A stretch of 23,384 bases of DNA from the NCBI RefSeq assembly GCF_001039355.2, contig NW_019776089.1, forward strand, positions 61,915 to 85,298. The letters run 5' to 3'. Origin of the DNA: Lingula anatina. Taxonomy: Eukaryota; Brachiopoda; Lingulata; Lingulida; Lingulidae. A program made the translations under genes and the position numbers. This document shows, piece after piece, positions 9,263 through 23,384 of this stretch (its first letter is position 1; each line of letters opens with the position of its first letter). The notes under the pieces are model-generated. The model was not told where the DNA came from and did no database searches. It saw only the letters and a list, made by a program, of their open reading frames with translations.

Positions 9263-9406
9263 CTAATCCAGCCACTTTTCCATGTAGGTTTTAAAGACAT
9301 TTTGGTTGTGGGGCCAATGAGTGTGCTTTACCCCAGGGATGATGTACTTCTGCAATGCTCCCCTATTGGCTAGGGTCTTGAGGCCAAATGAATCCTTGAC
9401 AAAATA
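9263..9406 (-). CDS. PPT2: PPT2 copy B, exon 9 (catalytic His)
   Basis: Acceptor TTATTCCAG. Encodes [34 protein letters not shown] and ends EKWLD-TAG. His271 is the predicted catalytic histidine. Confidence 0.93.
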   Translation of the reverse strand, partial: YFVKDSFGLKTLANRGALQKYIIPGVKHTHWPHNQNVFKTYMEKWLD

Positions 9407-12400
9407 CTGGAATAAATAATTTCTGTTCAATGAAAAGTAAATCTGTAAATGTTAAACAATATTTCAGTCAGACTAGAAAATATATGTTCCTGTTGCCAGA
9501 AGTTATGAAAATCTGACGAAATGATTGACAACATATATACTGTTCTGCCCACAGATGGAACAATTTTCAACTTAAGCAGCTCAAGTATGTGTACGTACCT
9601 CTTGTTCTTCCATTTCCTTAATTTTTCCTTTTTCATCAAATGAACCAAAGTGACTGGAAATAAAATAAACAATTGTCTTTTTGGAATTTGTTAAGTAAGA
9701 GAAGAAGAAGAAATTAGTGTAATGTTATACAAGTTAACCATCATTAAATGGAAAGAAATTTGGTTTCTCCTGTGCACAATTTGATTGGTCCTATACTTGA
9801 ATAACAGACTGCACTGGGAGCATATGTATTGCCTGTACAGATGAAGGCACCTTGAGTTACAAGATTAAATTAACTGGAAACAGCTAAGACATGTTTCCAG
9901 TTAAGTTTCTAGGAACATCTTAACTCAGGGTGATAGACGGTAAATGGTTTATTAATTAATTTTGGACATCATGCTTACCTAGACTGCCATGGTGTGATCA
10001 CCCCATCATCTGGACCACCAATCATGATTAGGTTTTTTATCTTTAGGAAGTTGTTCTTGAAAGCTGAAAATAACCACAGGGGTGGATGACAGTATTTAAT
10101 GCACAATCTGTATATAATATGCCATTTTTATGCATTTTATGAACAATCAGTGGCGGATTTAGGGGAGGGGGGGTCAGGGGGGGCGGTTTTGCATCGGAGG
10201 ACCCCCCCTTCAAATAATCCTGGATCCACCCCTGAACAATATTACATGTTTTTGACTGAATTTTTTGACTGACTCAGATCCACAAGCATACTATCTCTCC
10301 CTTAAATGTAAAGATGGAAAGTATGTGATATAATTATTATTTCAGTAATAATAATTATACTTTTAAATTATTAATTAGAAAAGATAACAAATACATAAAC
10401 AGGATTTTACCATTGCCTTGAGGATTGGGAGCCTGGTTGTTCAACTGAGCAAGAAAAACCTTCAAGGAAGGTTGCTTGAAGAGGTCCAAATGATAAGGAT
10501 CTGAAGACAGAAAGACAAAAACTCTGAACCTTTTGTATATTTATTTGTATATGTAATTTTCTATGTGGTAAGTAAGTAATTGATAAGAAAAATGTTATAT
10601 GGTTGCAACCTAACTTCACAATAAAAGAAGATATAATGATTCAAAATTGGCATATTTATTTCATATATAACACAGTGGTTATCTAAAACTAAACTTGGCT
10701 TTATTCTGACACAAAAATATTGATCCCTGTTCATGAAAGGTATTGTTGCCCTGGTCATGTGTGAGGACAAAAGTAAGCTATATTATGTGCACTTACCATA
10801 CCAGTAATTTGCTATAGACACATTCTGTCCACGGGGTGTGTAGAAAACTCTTAAAATAAAAAAAATTTAAATGCATGGTTTAAAACATTTAAATTAAAAT
10901 TGGGATTTTAAAATACTGTTATAATAATCTTTATTTGAGAATCACAACCCGAAGGTTGAAGTTATACAATTATATATGAATATTCAAGTCAAGGAAGCCT
11001 GGTCATTTTTGCACTGGTGCACTCCGTAGACGGTCTCACCTCCCTGGGGAGCATACAGCTCGGCTGCCATATTAGGCGCTCATAGCTAATATATTATTTC
11101 TGCACTGCCTGACCAGGCCCCTGCTTCAACCCCTTAGTGCTGAGTGCCAAGCGGGGAGACAGCAGGTACCGTTTATAAAGGACTGGTATGTCCCCGGACG
11201 GGTTTTGAACCCACGTCCTCCCGTTCCGGAGGCGGACACTCTAACCACAAGGCCATCCTTGACACATGCAATTTTAATAAAAAAAAAACTATTCTTTGTC
11301 GGGTATACCTAATATTTAAAGACTGTGGAAATATTTTGCACACAAAGTCCCTCTCTTAACTCATGAAAGATAAATAAATTTCAAGACTTTTTAATTACCT
11401 GTAGATATATTTGCTGCTAATATTTGGAACAAAAGGCTTTACCATGTTAGGTACTGCAATAAATTTAATTTACATTTAATGCAATTTCAAAAAATAAAAA
11501 TAAATAAATAAAAATTAAAAAATTAAAAACTTCAATGTTGTAATATTTGAACATTTCATATTAACCACATTTACAGTCAATTTTGTTGTCAAGCATATCT
11601 AATTCTGGTATAGTTATCAATTCATACACATGATTCTCTCTTCAGAGAAGGCTTGGAATAAAGTAGACAATGATGATGTATAATAGGACTAACAACCTAT
11701 TGGTGAGTGAAAGTGTATTTAGAAAAAAAAAAAAAAAGATTATGATGAGTAAAGTGTATTTAATGTGTATTTAAGTGTATTTAATGTTGTCAAGCATATC
11801 TAATTCTGGTATTTATTTCGTTCAAGAATGATTACCTCCGTACATTCCTCCTTGGGGAGAGCTGAGGGAAATAAAATTATGGACATTGTGTGAACCTAAA
11901 GATTCCAGCACCCCACGACATATAAGGCCTCCTGAAATTAAAAAAAATATATATTTATCAGCATCTAACTGAAAACTTCAAGCACTTTACTTATCACAAT
12001 TTCTCACTTCATCCAGATTATACTTCTCTTATTTTCTTATTCAGAAATTAAAATATTACTTTTCAAATTATAATGACTAAACTAAACATAAATAGGTATT
12101 TTTCATTTCGAACTTTGGCACACACTTCTCAATATAAGATAAACCCAGGATAACCAAGTACTGAAGCAATAATTTAATTCTTTTTTTTTTTAATATGATG
12201 TTTTAGAGAATAACAATATCCAGTTTATTATTTAGGATATTCATCACGAAACAAACAAATAAATAACAATGATAAGAAATACATAAAAATTTGAAAACAA
12301 AAGAATACCTTGTGAGTAACAAATCATGTGAACCCCCTGCGGATGGGCATCCATAAATTTTTTCATCACGCCAGATATTTGGGTCACCTGTGTCCACATG

Positions 12401-12494
12401 GGCTGTAAACTGTCCAGGTCATTGAAGGCATTCACATTCAGTGTTTCTGTACCAGGGTGGGCCTTTAAATGCATGAAATACAATAGATAGATAT

Positions 12495-12547
<53 letters not shown>

Positions 12548-13105
12548 CATACTGATATGATAATTTAATGCTGTTGATTTGTTTTAATTATATCCAGATT
12601 GAAACACATGAATCAATGAAGGGCATCATCTGCTTTCTTCATTTTTTTTACTACCTGTGTTATGAAAAATACAGACAATGATTTTAAATTTAAATTGTCA
12701 CAGTTTTGCTAACTAGAATAAATTATTATATTTGTCATGAGAGAGAGAGACTGGAGAGTTCTCTGGCTCATAAATAAAAAGAAAAAATTCTGGTTTGATT
12801 TCAAACCTCTAGGTATAAATACTAAGCCTGAATGGAAGATTTTTATCTGCAGGTGGGTGTAAACAGAGAACAACTTGTCATAAATTATATTCTTAAACTG
12901 GCTGTAGTTACCCCACAGCTGGAGGATGGACTGAGAGACAGGTCTGCCCATGCAATCAAGACAAACTTTCTCATCCGATAAGAGTCGGATAACAATGACC
13001 AATACAACAATTAACGTGTGGTGTCACTTTTTCTTACTGGGCAGACAACAGCTGATGTAAATTATTGATATTTCCTTCCATATTAATAATTATGTTTGAC
13101 ACAAA

Positions 13106-13156
<51 letters not shown>

Positions 13157-14599
13157 AAGCCTCAAAACATAAAAAAAGTCAAAATGTCTTTATGAAAAGA
13201 TTTTCTTTTCAAAGAATGATTAGTTACAAAGGAATACCAACAATGAAGACTATAATAAATTCAGAGACATGAAGATAAAACTACAGCCCAATGTCCAGAC
13301 ACACCAGTGGCTGTACCTAAAACCAGATCATAAAACAATATGTTGTAGTCAACAATTGTCATCCTTTCTAGTGTTAGTCATTTTACTTGTGAAGTATATC
13401 TGGTAAAAATGACATATAATTAGTAGAGATAAGATATAAATATAGTGTTCATAATACCTAACAGCCATGACTCTCCAGAACTTTTATATCCCCTTGCATT
13501 TCATCTATCAGCAAACATGATAATGGAGAAACCTGATATGTTGGACATATAAATGATGGAACTGCTAGTGACTAAGTCTGAGGCTGTTAAGATAACTGCA
13601 CAATTGTGGAAGGAGGGACGGGGGCAGGGGGGGGGAGACAGTTGGAGAATAACATATTTCAATAAGAAAAAATAAAAACACAGCAGCAAAGCTGGAAAGT
13701 ATACAGACGTTAATCTGGCGTTAAATAGAAAAAAGTCATTCCATTGGGCAATTTTAATATAAATAGGCAAATACCTGTAAACCATCAAAATAATTAAAAA
13801 AAGACTGAATTCTGCAATGTTTACTGCCTTCAAAATATCACTGTTTTTCTTTTTGTACTGAGCCTGTTATATCACTCAGTTTCTGAATCTGAAACATGTG
13901 TACAGGGAAAGCTCTAGAAAATATGAAGCAAAACTAAAAAGATGACTTCACTTTTGGGAGAAACATTACAAATATACATACATGGAATGTAAACAAATAC
14001 AAGTACTTTTATAAAAAATAATCTGCTCAATACACGCTGCTTAAAATTCTTAAAGGAACCTCTGTCTAATCCAAACAATGCCACTCAGCAAATTTGAAAT
14101 AAGACAAAAATATGGTTTTGCAGTTATAGGGTGAACAACAACTGAGTCAGACAGCGACTGTAATGGCACAGATGACATGAAAAAATAATCAATCAATTAG
14201 AGTAGAATCTAATATAATGGGCGGATCTTAATTACTCTAACCAAGGATATATAAATTCCTTGATAAGATTAACCAAATGCTTCCTTAATTATGTGGACAC
14301 TTATCTTTTTAAAAAGTAATTGCCTTGCCAAATTTTATTACTGCAGATCAAATATGTTAGGTATACGTGATAAAATTTGGATCAATAATCTAATACCGTT
14401 ATGCGTTAAATCAAAATAATATAATATCAATGAAAACAATTTATAGAAAAAAGCTTACCTGTCTGATATACTGTTCTATATTATTTAAAGATGTCTGTGA
14501 TGAAAGAATGCCGTGCATCAAAATCACGGCCCTATAGCTATCGCTCACCCCATAATGGAACATGAAAAGAGTAAAACAAAAGAGAAAACGCCCAGGCAT
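9263..14599 (-). CDS. PPT2: PPT2-like lysosomal thioesterase, copy B (nine coding exons)
   Basis: Second complete PPT2-family thioesterase, head to head with PHYHD1. Exons in transcript order: 14459-14599, 12309-12462, 11836-11931, 11399-11453, 10797-10849, 10411-10500, 9979-10063, 9599-9653, 9263-9406; 873 nt, 290 residues, each exon the same length as in copy A. An in-frame TAG lies 12 codons before the ATG. The N-terminus is a hydrophobic signal peptide ([14 protein letters not shown]), then [11 protein letters not shown]. The nucleophile is Ser97 in MICYSQGG (Tyr as in human PPT2, where copy A has Phe), the acid lies in [12 protein letters not shown], and the histidine is His271 in GVKHTHW. 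About 69% identical to copy A (200 of 290 by hand count). Exons 4 and 8 are the most diverged; exon 7 is identical in protein. It keeps the NVS sequon but lacks NQT. All splice junctions are canonical. Both copies look active, so they may differ in tissue or substrate (inference). Confidence 0.94.
9599..9653 (-). CDS. PPT2: PPT2 copy B, exon 8
   Basis: 55 nt with donor GAG|GTACGT. Encodes [18 protein letters not shown], closer to human FFGFYDANETVLEMEEQ at its end than copy A is. Confidence 0.92.
9850..9930. repeat. Foldback (inverted repeat) in copy B intron 7
   Basis: Inner arms TTAACTGGAAAC (9870-9881) and GTTTCCAGTTAA (9893-9904) are perfect complements with an 11-base loop. Outer arms CTTGAGTTA (9851-9859) and TAACTCAGG (9921-9929) extend the stem with small bulges. 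Copy A has a different-sequence foldback at the same intron position. Confidence 0.85.
9979..10063 (-). CDS. PPT2: PPT2 copy B, exon 7 (catalytic Asp)
   Basis: Acceptor TTTTCAG, donor AG|GTAAGC. Same 28 residues as copy A exon 7, two silent base differences in 85. Confidence 0.94.
10148..10234. mobile_element. hAT-like MITE, about 87 bp
   Basis: Ends are CAGTGGCGGATTTAGG and CCTGGATCCACCCCTG, inverted repeats matching at 12 of 16 positions and beginning with the hAT-type CAG/CTG. TGAACAAT occurs on the left at 10140-10147 and again at 10233-10240, an 8-bp duplication of hAT size that overlaps the last two element bases. Inside is C/G-rich with no coding capacity. It sits in PPT2 copy B intron 6 and is absent from copy A intron 6. 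Confidence 0.75.
10411..10500 (-). CDS. PPT2: PPT2 copy B, exon 6
   Basis: Encodes [19 protein letters not shown] and [11 protein letters not shown]. Acceptor TCTTCAG, donor GTAAAA. Confidence 0.93.
10797..10849 (-). CDS. PPT2: PPT2 copy B, exon 5
   Basis: Encodes [17 protein letters not shown]. Acceptor TTTTAAG, donor GTAAGT. The TPRGQ residues are nearer human SPWGQ than copy A's TSVGQ. Confidence 0.92.
10919..11264 (-). mobile_element. tRNA-derived SINE, about 345 bp
   Basis: On the minus strand the 5' end looks like a tRNA pol III promoter: A box TGGCCTTGTGGTTAGAG at 11239-11255 and B box GGTTCAAAACC at 11201-11211, about 28 bases apart. A tRNA-unrelated body follows, ending TTCGGGTTGTGATTCTC and AAATAAAGATTATTAT. 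It lies in PPT2 copy B intron 4, in the same orientation as the gene, and copy A intron 4 (3018-3318) lacks it. Its tail carries AATAAA (10930-10935) in the sense direction. No clear target-site duplication was identified. Confidence 0.8.
11399..11453 (-). CDS. PPT2: PPT2 copy B, exon 4
   Basis: Acceptor TTATTGCAG, donor AG|GTAATT. Encodes [18 protein letters not shown]; the junction codon is AGA (Arg), as in human LYRIC. Confidence 0.92.
11584..11812. repeat. 28-bp direct repeat pair
   Basis: TGTTGTCAAGCATATCTAAT and the next eight bases occur identically at 11584-11611 and 11785-11812, 173 bases apart, in PPT2 copy B intron 3. Between them are short repeated AGTGTATTTA units (near 11708, 11754 and 11774). 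Confidence 0.95.
11836..11931 (-). CDS. PPT2: PPT2 copy B, exon 3
   Basis: Encodes [17 protein letters not shown] and [15 protein letters not shown], 26 of 32 residues as in copy A. Acceptor AATTTCAG, donor GTAATC. Confidence 0.94.
12309..12462 (-). CDS. PPT2: PPT2 copy B, exon 2 (nucleophile Ser)
   Basis: Encodes [35 protein letters not shown] and [11 protein letters not shown]; Ser97 is the nucleophile. Acceptor CATTTAAAG (a poor pyrimidine tract), donor GTATTC. Confidence 0.94.
12497..12546. repeat. (ATT)n microsatellite
   Basis: About 16 uninterrupted TTA/ATT units, within PPT2 copy B intron 1, 35 bases from exon 2. Confidence 0.97.
13103..13158. repeat. (AAAT)n microsatellite
   Basis: About 13-14 uninterrupted AAAT units in PPT2 copy B intron 1. 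Confidence 0.97.
14459..14599 (-). CDS. PPT2: PPT2 copy B, exon 1 (start and signal peptide)
   Basis: ATG at 14599. The hydrophobic leader is followed by [19 protein letters not shown]. Donor CAG|GTAAGC. Confidence 0.93.
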
Positions 14600-14891
14600 A
14601 CTGCTGTCTGCTAGTCTCTCTACTGCTACCTCCTAACGTAAAAAAAATCCACAAGGCAAGCCAACGTCGAAGTCTCTGCCTTTTTGGCGTTTGTATGATT
14701 GTCTGTCTGGTATAAAACTATTGTGCCGAATTTTATATGTACCGGGAGAGATGAAAGTTTCCACGTGGTTTCTATATCAGATAAAAGCGGTCAGAGTTCA
14801 GGCTTCCCAGTTTAGCTGTGGCCTTTCTTGGTGGAAGAACTTAATCAGGTCACGAAAAGATTGGCCCTGATATAGGTCACAGCATACGGAG
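14600..14891. promoter_or_regulatory. Bidirectional promoter between PPT2 copy B and PHYHD1
   Basis: The divergent start codons are only 292 bp apart. Contents: a minus-strand TATAAAA at 14731-14737 (132 bases before the PPT2 ATG, conserved in copy A), a plus-strand TATAAA at 14711-14716 and the E-box CCACGTGG at 14761-14768. Blocks conserved with the copy A promoter are AGAGATGAAAGT, AAAAGCGGTCAGAGTTCA and TGGCCTTTCTTG. Transcription starts cannot be placed from sequence. Confidence 0.7.
14761..14768. promoter_or_regulatory. E-box CCACGTGG
   Basis: Central in the divergent promoter and conserved with 7950-7957 in the duplicate. Candidate site for TFEB/MITF/USF-type factors, which would suit a lysosomal gene; function is inferred. 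Confidence 0.5.
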
Positions 14892-21099
<6,208 letters not shown>

Positions 21100-23384
21100 A
21101 CAATTGAAATTTTTCCTAATAAAAGTCATAATTATGACAATCAATCAAACATACCTATTATTATATACCAAAAATGCGACAAGACTGGTCATCTCAGAGG
21201 CAGGAAGTATTGTACAATCAGGAAGAATAATTCACAAATTGTCGCACAGGTGCACATAATTTATTATTAAAGTATTAAGCATAGGGAATGCTTTATAATC
21301 AGGGTTACGTGTTACACTAGCTTATATTAATATGTATTAAAATTAGAGGAATAAAAAAATATGAATGTTGCACCTGTTTTTTTTTTTTAAACGGAAAATT
21401 TATAAGAATGAATATAGAAAATGAAAACGAAATGCCCTCCTAAATACCTGTATATTTTGTAGTGGAAGTGCCCTTTTGTCTGCTAGTTTAAACTATTGAG
21501 GCGAGTTCTATGCATTTGCTTTTAATTTGACAAAAAGGGATAAATAATTGTACTTATCGACAATAACATAGTGAGCAAAGAGTAGGTGCATGCCTTAATT
21601 TATAATTATTCCTTATGGTTGATTAGTTTCACTTTTTATGTAAGTCTTGTATTTTTTTAATATTTTTTAAATTGTAAGCTTTATGAAGAGGAACAGTGGT
21701 AGTATAAATTTACTAAAAGGCAGCTGTTGATTTTATGTAATTGTACTCATTCACATTTGGATTACTGAAAAAAAAGTTATTTATCTTGCTGAATTATTTG
21801 TTTTTGGAGTTTACAGCTTGTCTTTTTTTTTGTTTTTATGAATATTCTTCTCTGTCTGGTGAAGGTATTTGCTATTAGTTGGTTAGGAATTGAAATTTTT
21901 AATGGCTAAAATGTATGTGGAAACGTACAATAATGTACGCTAATTTTTATACAAGAAAATGAACATGGTGAAATACAATTTACTTTATGATAGAAATTGT
22001 TCACATGTATGTATTAAAGCAAATAAACAGTTATCATAAATTAAACAATACTATTTTATTTTCATAATGAGCATCACATATATATGGATCATGCAAAAAC
22101 TTTACAATATGTACACAATCACAAGTTGACTGCAGCAAGATGCATCAACATAATATACACAATTACACAGTGGTGAAAAAACTTGGGCATCGCAAACATT
22201 CTCTTTAAAACTGAAAGGCATAAGGAAATTACGGTGTGTTACTTATAAATGAAGATGCCTATAATGTATGCATCTTGACAGATATGTATATCACAAGCAG
22301 TTTTCTGTTGCACCATAAGGTAATAGGAGAGGTTGTTTTTAATTGATTGAAAAGTATAAAATTGGGAACATGCACTTTCATTTCAATTGATTAATTCCAG
22401 GTTATCAGTAAATCATTGAAGCATTATCCGTTAAAATATACGAGAGGATTCAATTTAATAAGAAATAAAATGAATGAATTAGTTGCTTGTAGCTGTTGGT
22501 AAAGTATATCTTGAAAAAAGTGTCTTTTTAACAAGAAATACTAGTTTGAAGTTCTTACCTGCCACGTAGTTCATATATATTTAGCTAATTATGCATTTTA
22601 ACACCATTGTGTACAAGATAAAACAGTAACAGTTAAAACACTATAATCATATATTGTTCATCCTTAAATTATGTGACCTTTGCACATCACATGATCATCA
22701 CATGACTTAAAAGATGTACATGTACAACAAGAATTGTGAATGAGAATTAAAACAACAAACTTATCACATGCATATTATCATATATTGAAGAGGTGACCAT
22801 AATATTACATTTTTATCTCGTATAAAATTGGCAAAATGCATGAATCCCTAATTAATGCAGTTTGCCATTATTTGTTTCAATAAATATATTAACACGCTAT
22901 CTTTATATCGCTACACCATAAATTTCTATGTATCAAACAAACAACAATTCATTTGACATTTGGGAACAGATTGTGCTTCATAAATGGTGGCATTGCTTTA
23001 GGTGAGTTCTAGAGCACTTCCAAATGGCCTTTTTACTATAAAAGTGAACGAATCTAAATCCGTATGCATATCCAGTCTCAACTCTTAAAGTTTGTCAAAA
23101 GGTAATAAATGAATAAATAAATAAATAATTAAATAAAAACTCATCCCCTCAATTGCTTCCCACATTATCCTGGTTATAATCTACAACGCTCATGTCTGGA
23201 TCAGTTCAAGACGCAATATTTTACAAACATTTACATTTGATACCCACTACAATATTCTTATGAAGGATTTTGCATGTTAGTTCTATAGAGTTGTAATGCA
23301 CGAAACTTGGACGTCTTTCATGTTAACATTTTTGATAACCTCTGACATCATGTGCCTTGGTTTACACACATAAAACTGTGATCC
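21100..23384. other. PHYHD1 3' region and possible convergent 3' UTR
   Basis: No coding exon found. The first part is PHYHD1 3' UTR with three candidate AATAAA sites. From about 22056 a minus-strand AATAAA (TTTATT at 22056-22061) faces the plus-strand signal at 22022-22027, as expected where two convergent genes end. What follows could be the 3' UTR of a gene outside the window (inference). An AAAT-rich simple repeat lies at about 23103-23140. Confidence 0.4.
21118..21123 (+). terminator. PHYHD1 poly(A) signal candidate (proximal)
   Basis: AATAAA 18 bases after the stop codon. Others lie at 21350-21355 and 22022-22027, so 3' UTR length may vary. Confidence 0.45.

Larger units (their letters stand above)
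12463..14458 (-). other. PPT2 copy B, intron 1
   Basis: 1996 bp. Holds (ATT)n at 12497-12546, (AAAT)n at 13103-13158 and a G-rich stretch at 13617-13635. No exon or recognisable transposon was found; the open frames here are not supported as genes. Confidence 0.7.

Noticed and set aside
11201-11260. Possible functional tRNA gene
   Set aside because: A and B boxes are present, but no intact cloverleaf or acceptor stem could be formed, and a long SINE body follows.
11144-11359. 71-codon plus-strand frame with [11 protein letters not shown]
   Set aside because: It is the reverse strand of the SINE head; the GFEPT pattern is the antisense translation of a tRNA B box, a common artefact.
12244-12483. 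79-codon minus-strand frame beginning [14 protein letters not shown]
   Set aside because: Only the central part (12309-12462) is coding, as exon 2 of PPT2 copy B. The first residues and the tail after YSQG are intron read-through, shown by the splice sites and by homology with copy A.
13501-13833. 110-codon minus-strand frame, the longest in the window
   Set aside because: It lies inside PPT2 copy B intron 1, has no recognisable domain, and its hydrophobic composition is as expected from AT-rich DNA.

Overview
Eukaryotic genomic DNA, AT-rich, with many simple repeats, consensus GT/AG splice sites and short exons. Nothing is prokaryotic. The gene content, a tRNA-derived SINE, small hAT-like and TTAA-flanked MITEs and (ATT)n-tailed retroelements suggest an invertebrate, most likely a mollusc (inference; no species is claimed).

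Three multi-exon genes were rebuilt by hand by joining exons at splice sites in frame. On the minus strand are two tandem, complete copies of a lysosomal thioesterase of the PPT2 (palmitoyl-protein thioesterase 2) family. Copy A has its start codon at 7778 and stop at 1370; copy B starts at 14599 and stops at 9263. Each has nine coding exons with exactly matching lengths (141, 154, 96, 55, 53, 90, 85, 55 and 144 nt) and encodes 290 residues. The two proteins are about 69% identical by hand count, and both keep Ser, Asp and His candidates for the catalytic triad. On the plus strand is PHYHD1 (phytanoyl-CoA dioxygenase domain-containing protein 1), an Fe(II)/2-oxoglutarate oxygenase with eleven coding exons (14892-21099, 287 residues) and its His-X-Asp...His iron site intact.

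Layout: 1-1369 is sequence downstream of copy A. 1370-7778 is copy A. 7779-8110 is a duplicated promoter with a dead PHYHD1 exon 1 relic. 8111-9262 is the spacer. 9263-14599 is copy B, with a SINE and a hAT-like MITE in its introns. 14600-14891 is a short head-to-head intergenic region between PPT2-B and PHYHD1. 14892-21099 is PHYHD1, with a LINE fragment and two MITEs in its introns. 21100-23384 is its 3' region, which may run into a convergent neighbour.

The main story is a segmental tandem duplication of a divergent PPT2-PHYHD1 gene pair. One unit kept both genes. The other kept PPT2 and the bidirectional promoter but only a broken first exon of PHYHD1. Exon 7 of the PPT2 copies is almost identical at DNA level, unlike its neighbours, which suggests gene conversion. 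A CCACGTGG E-box is conserved in both promoters and fits control of a lysosomal gene, and possibly co-regulation with PHYHD1.
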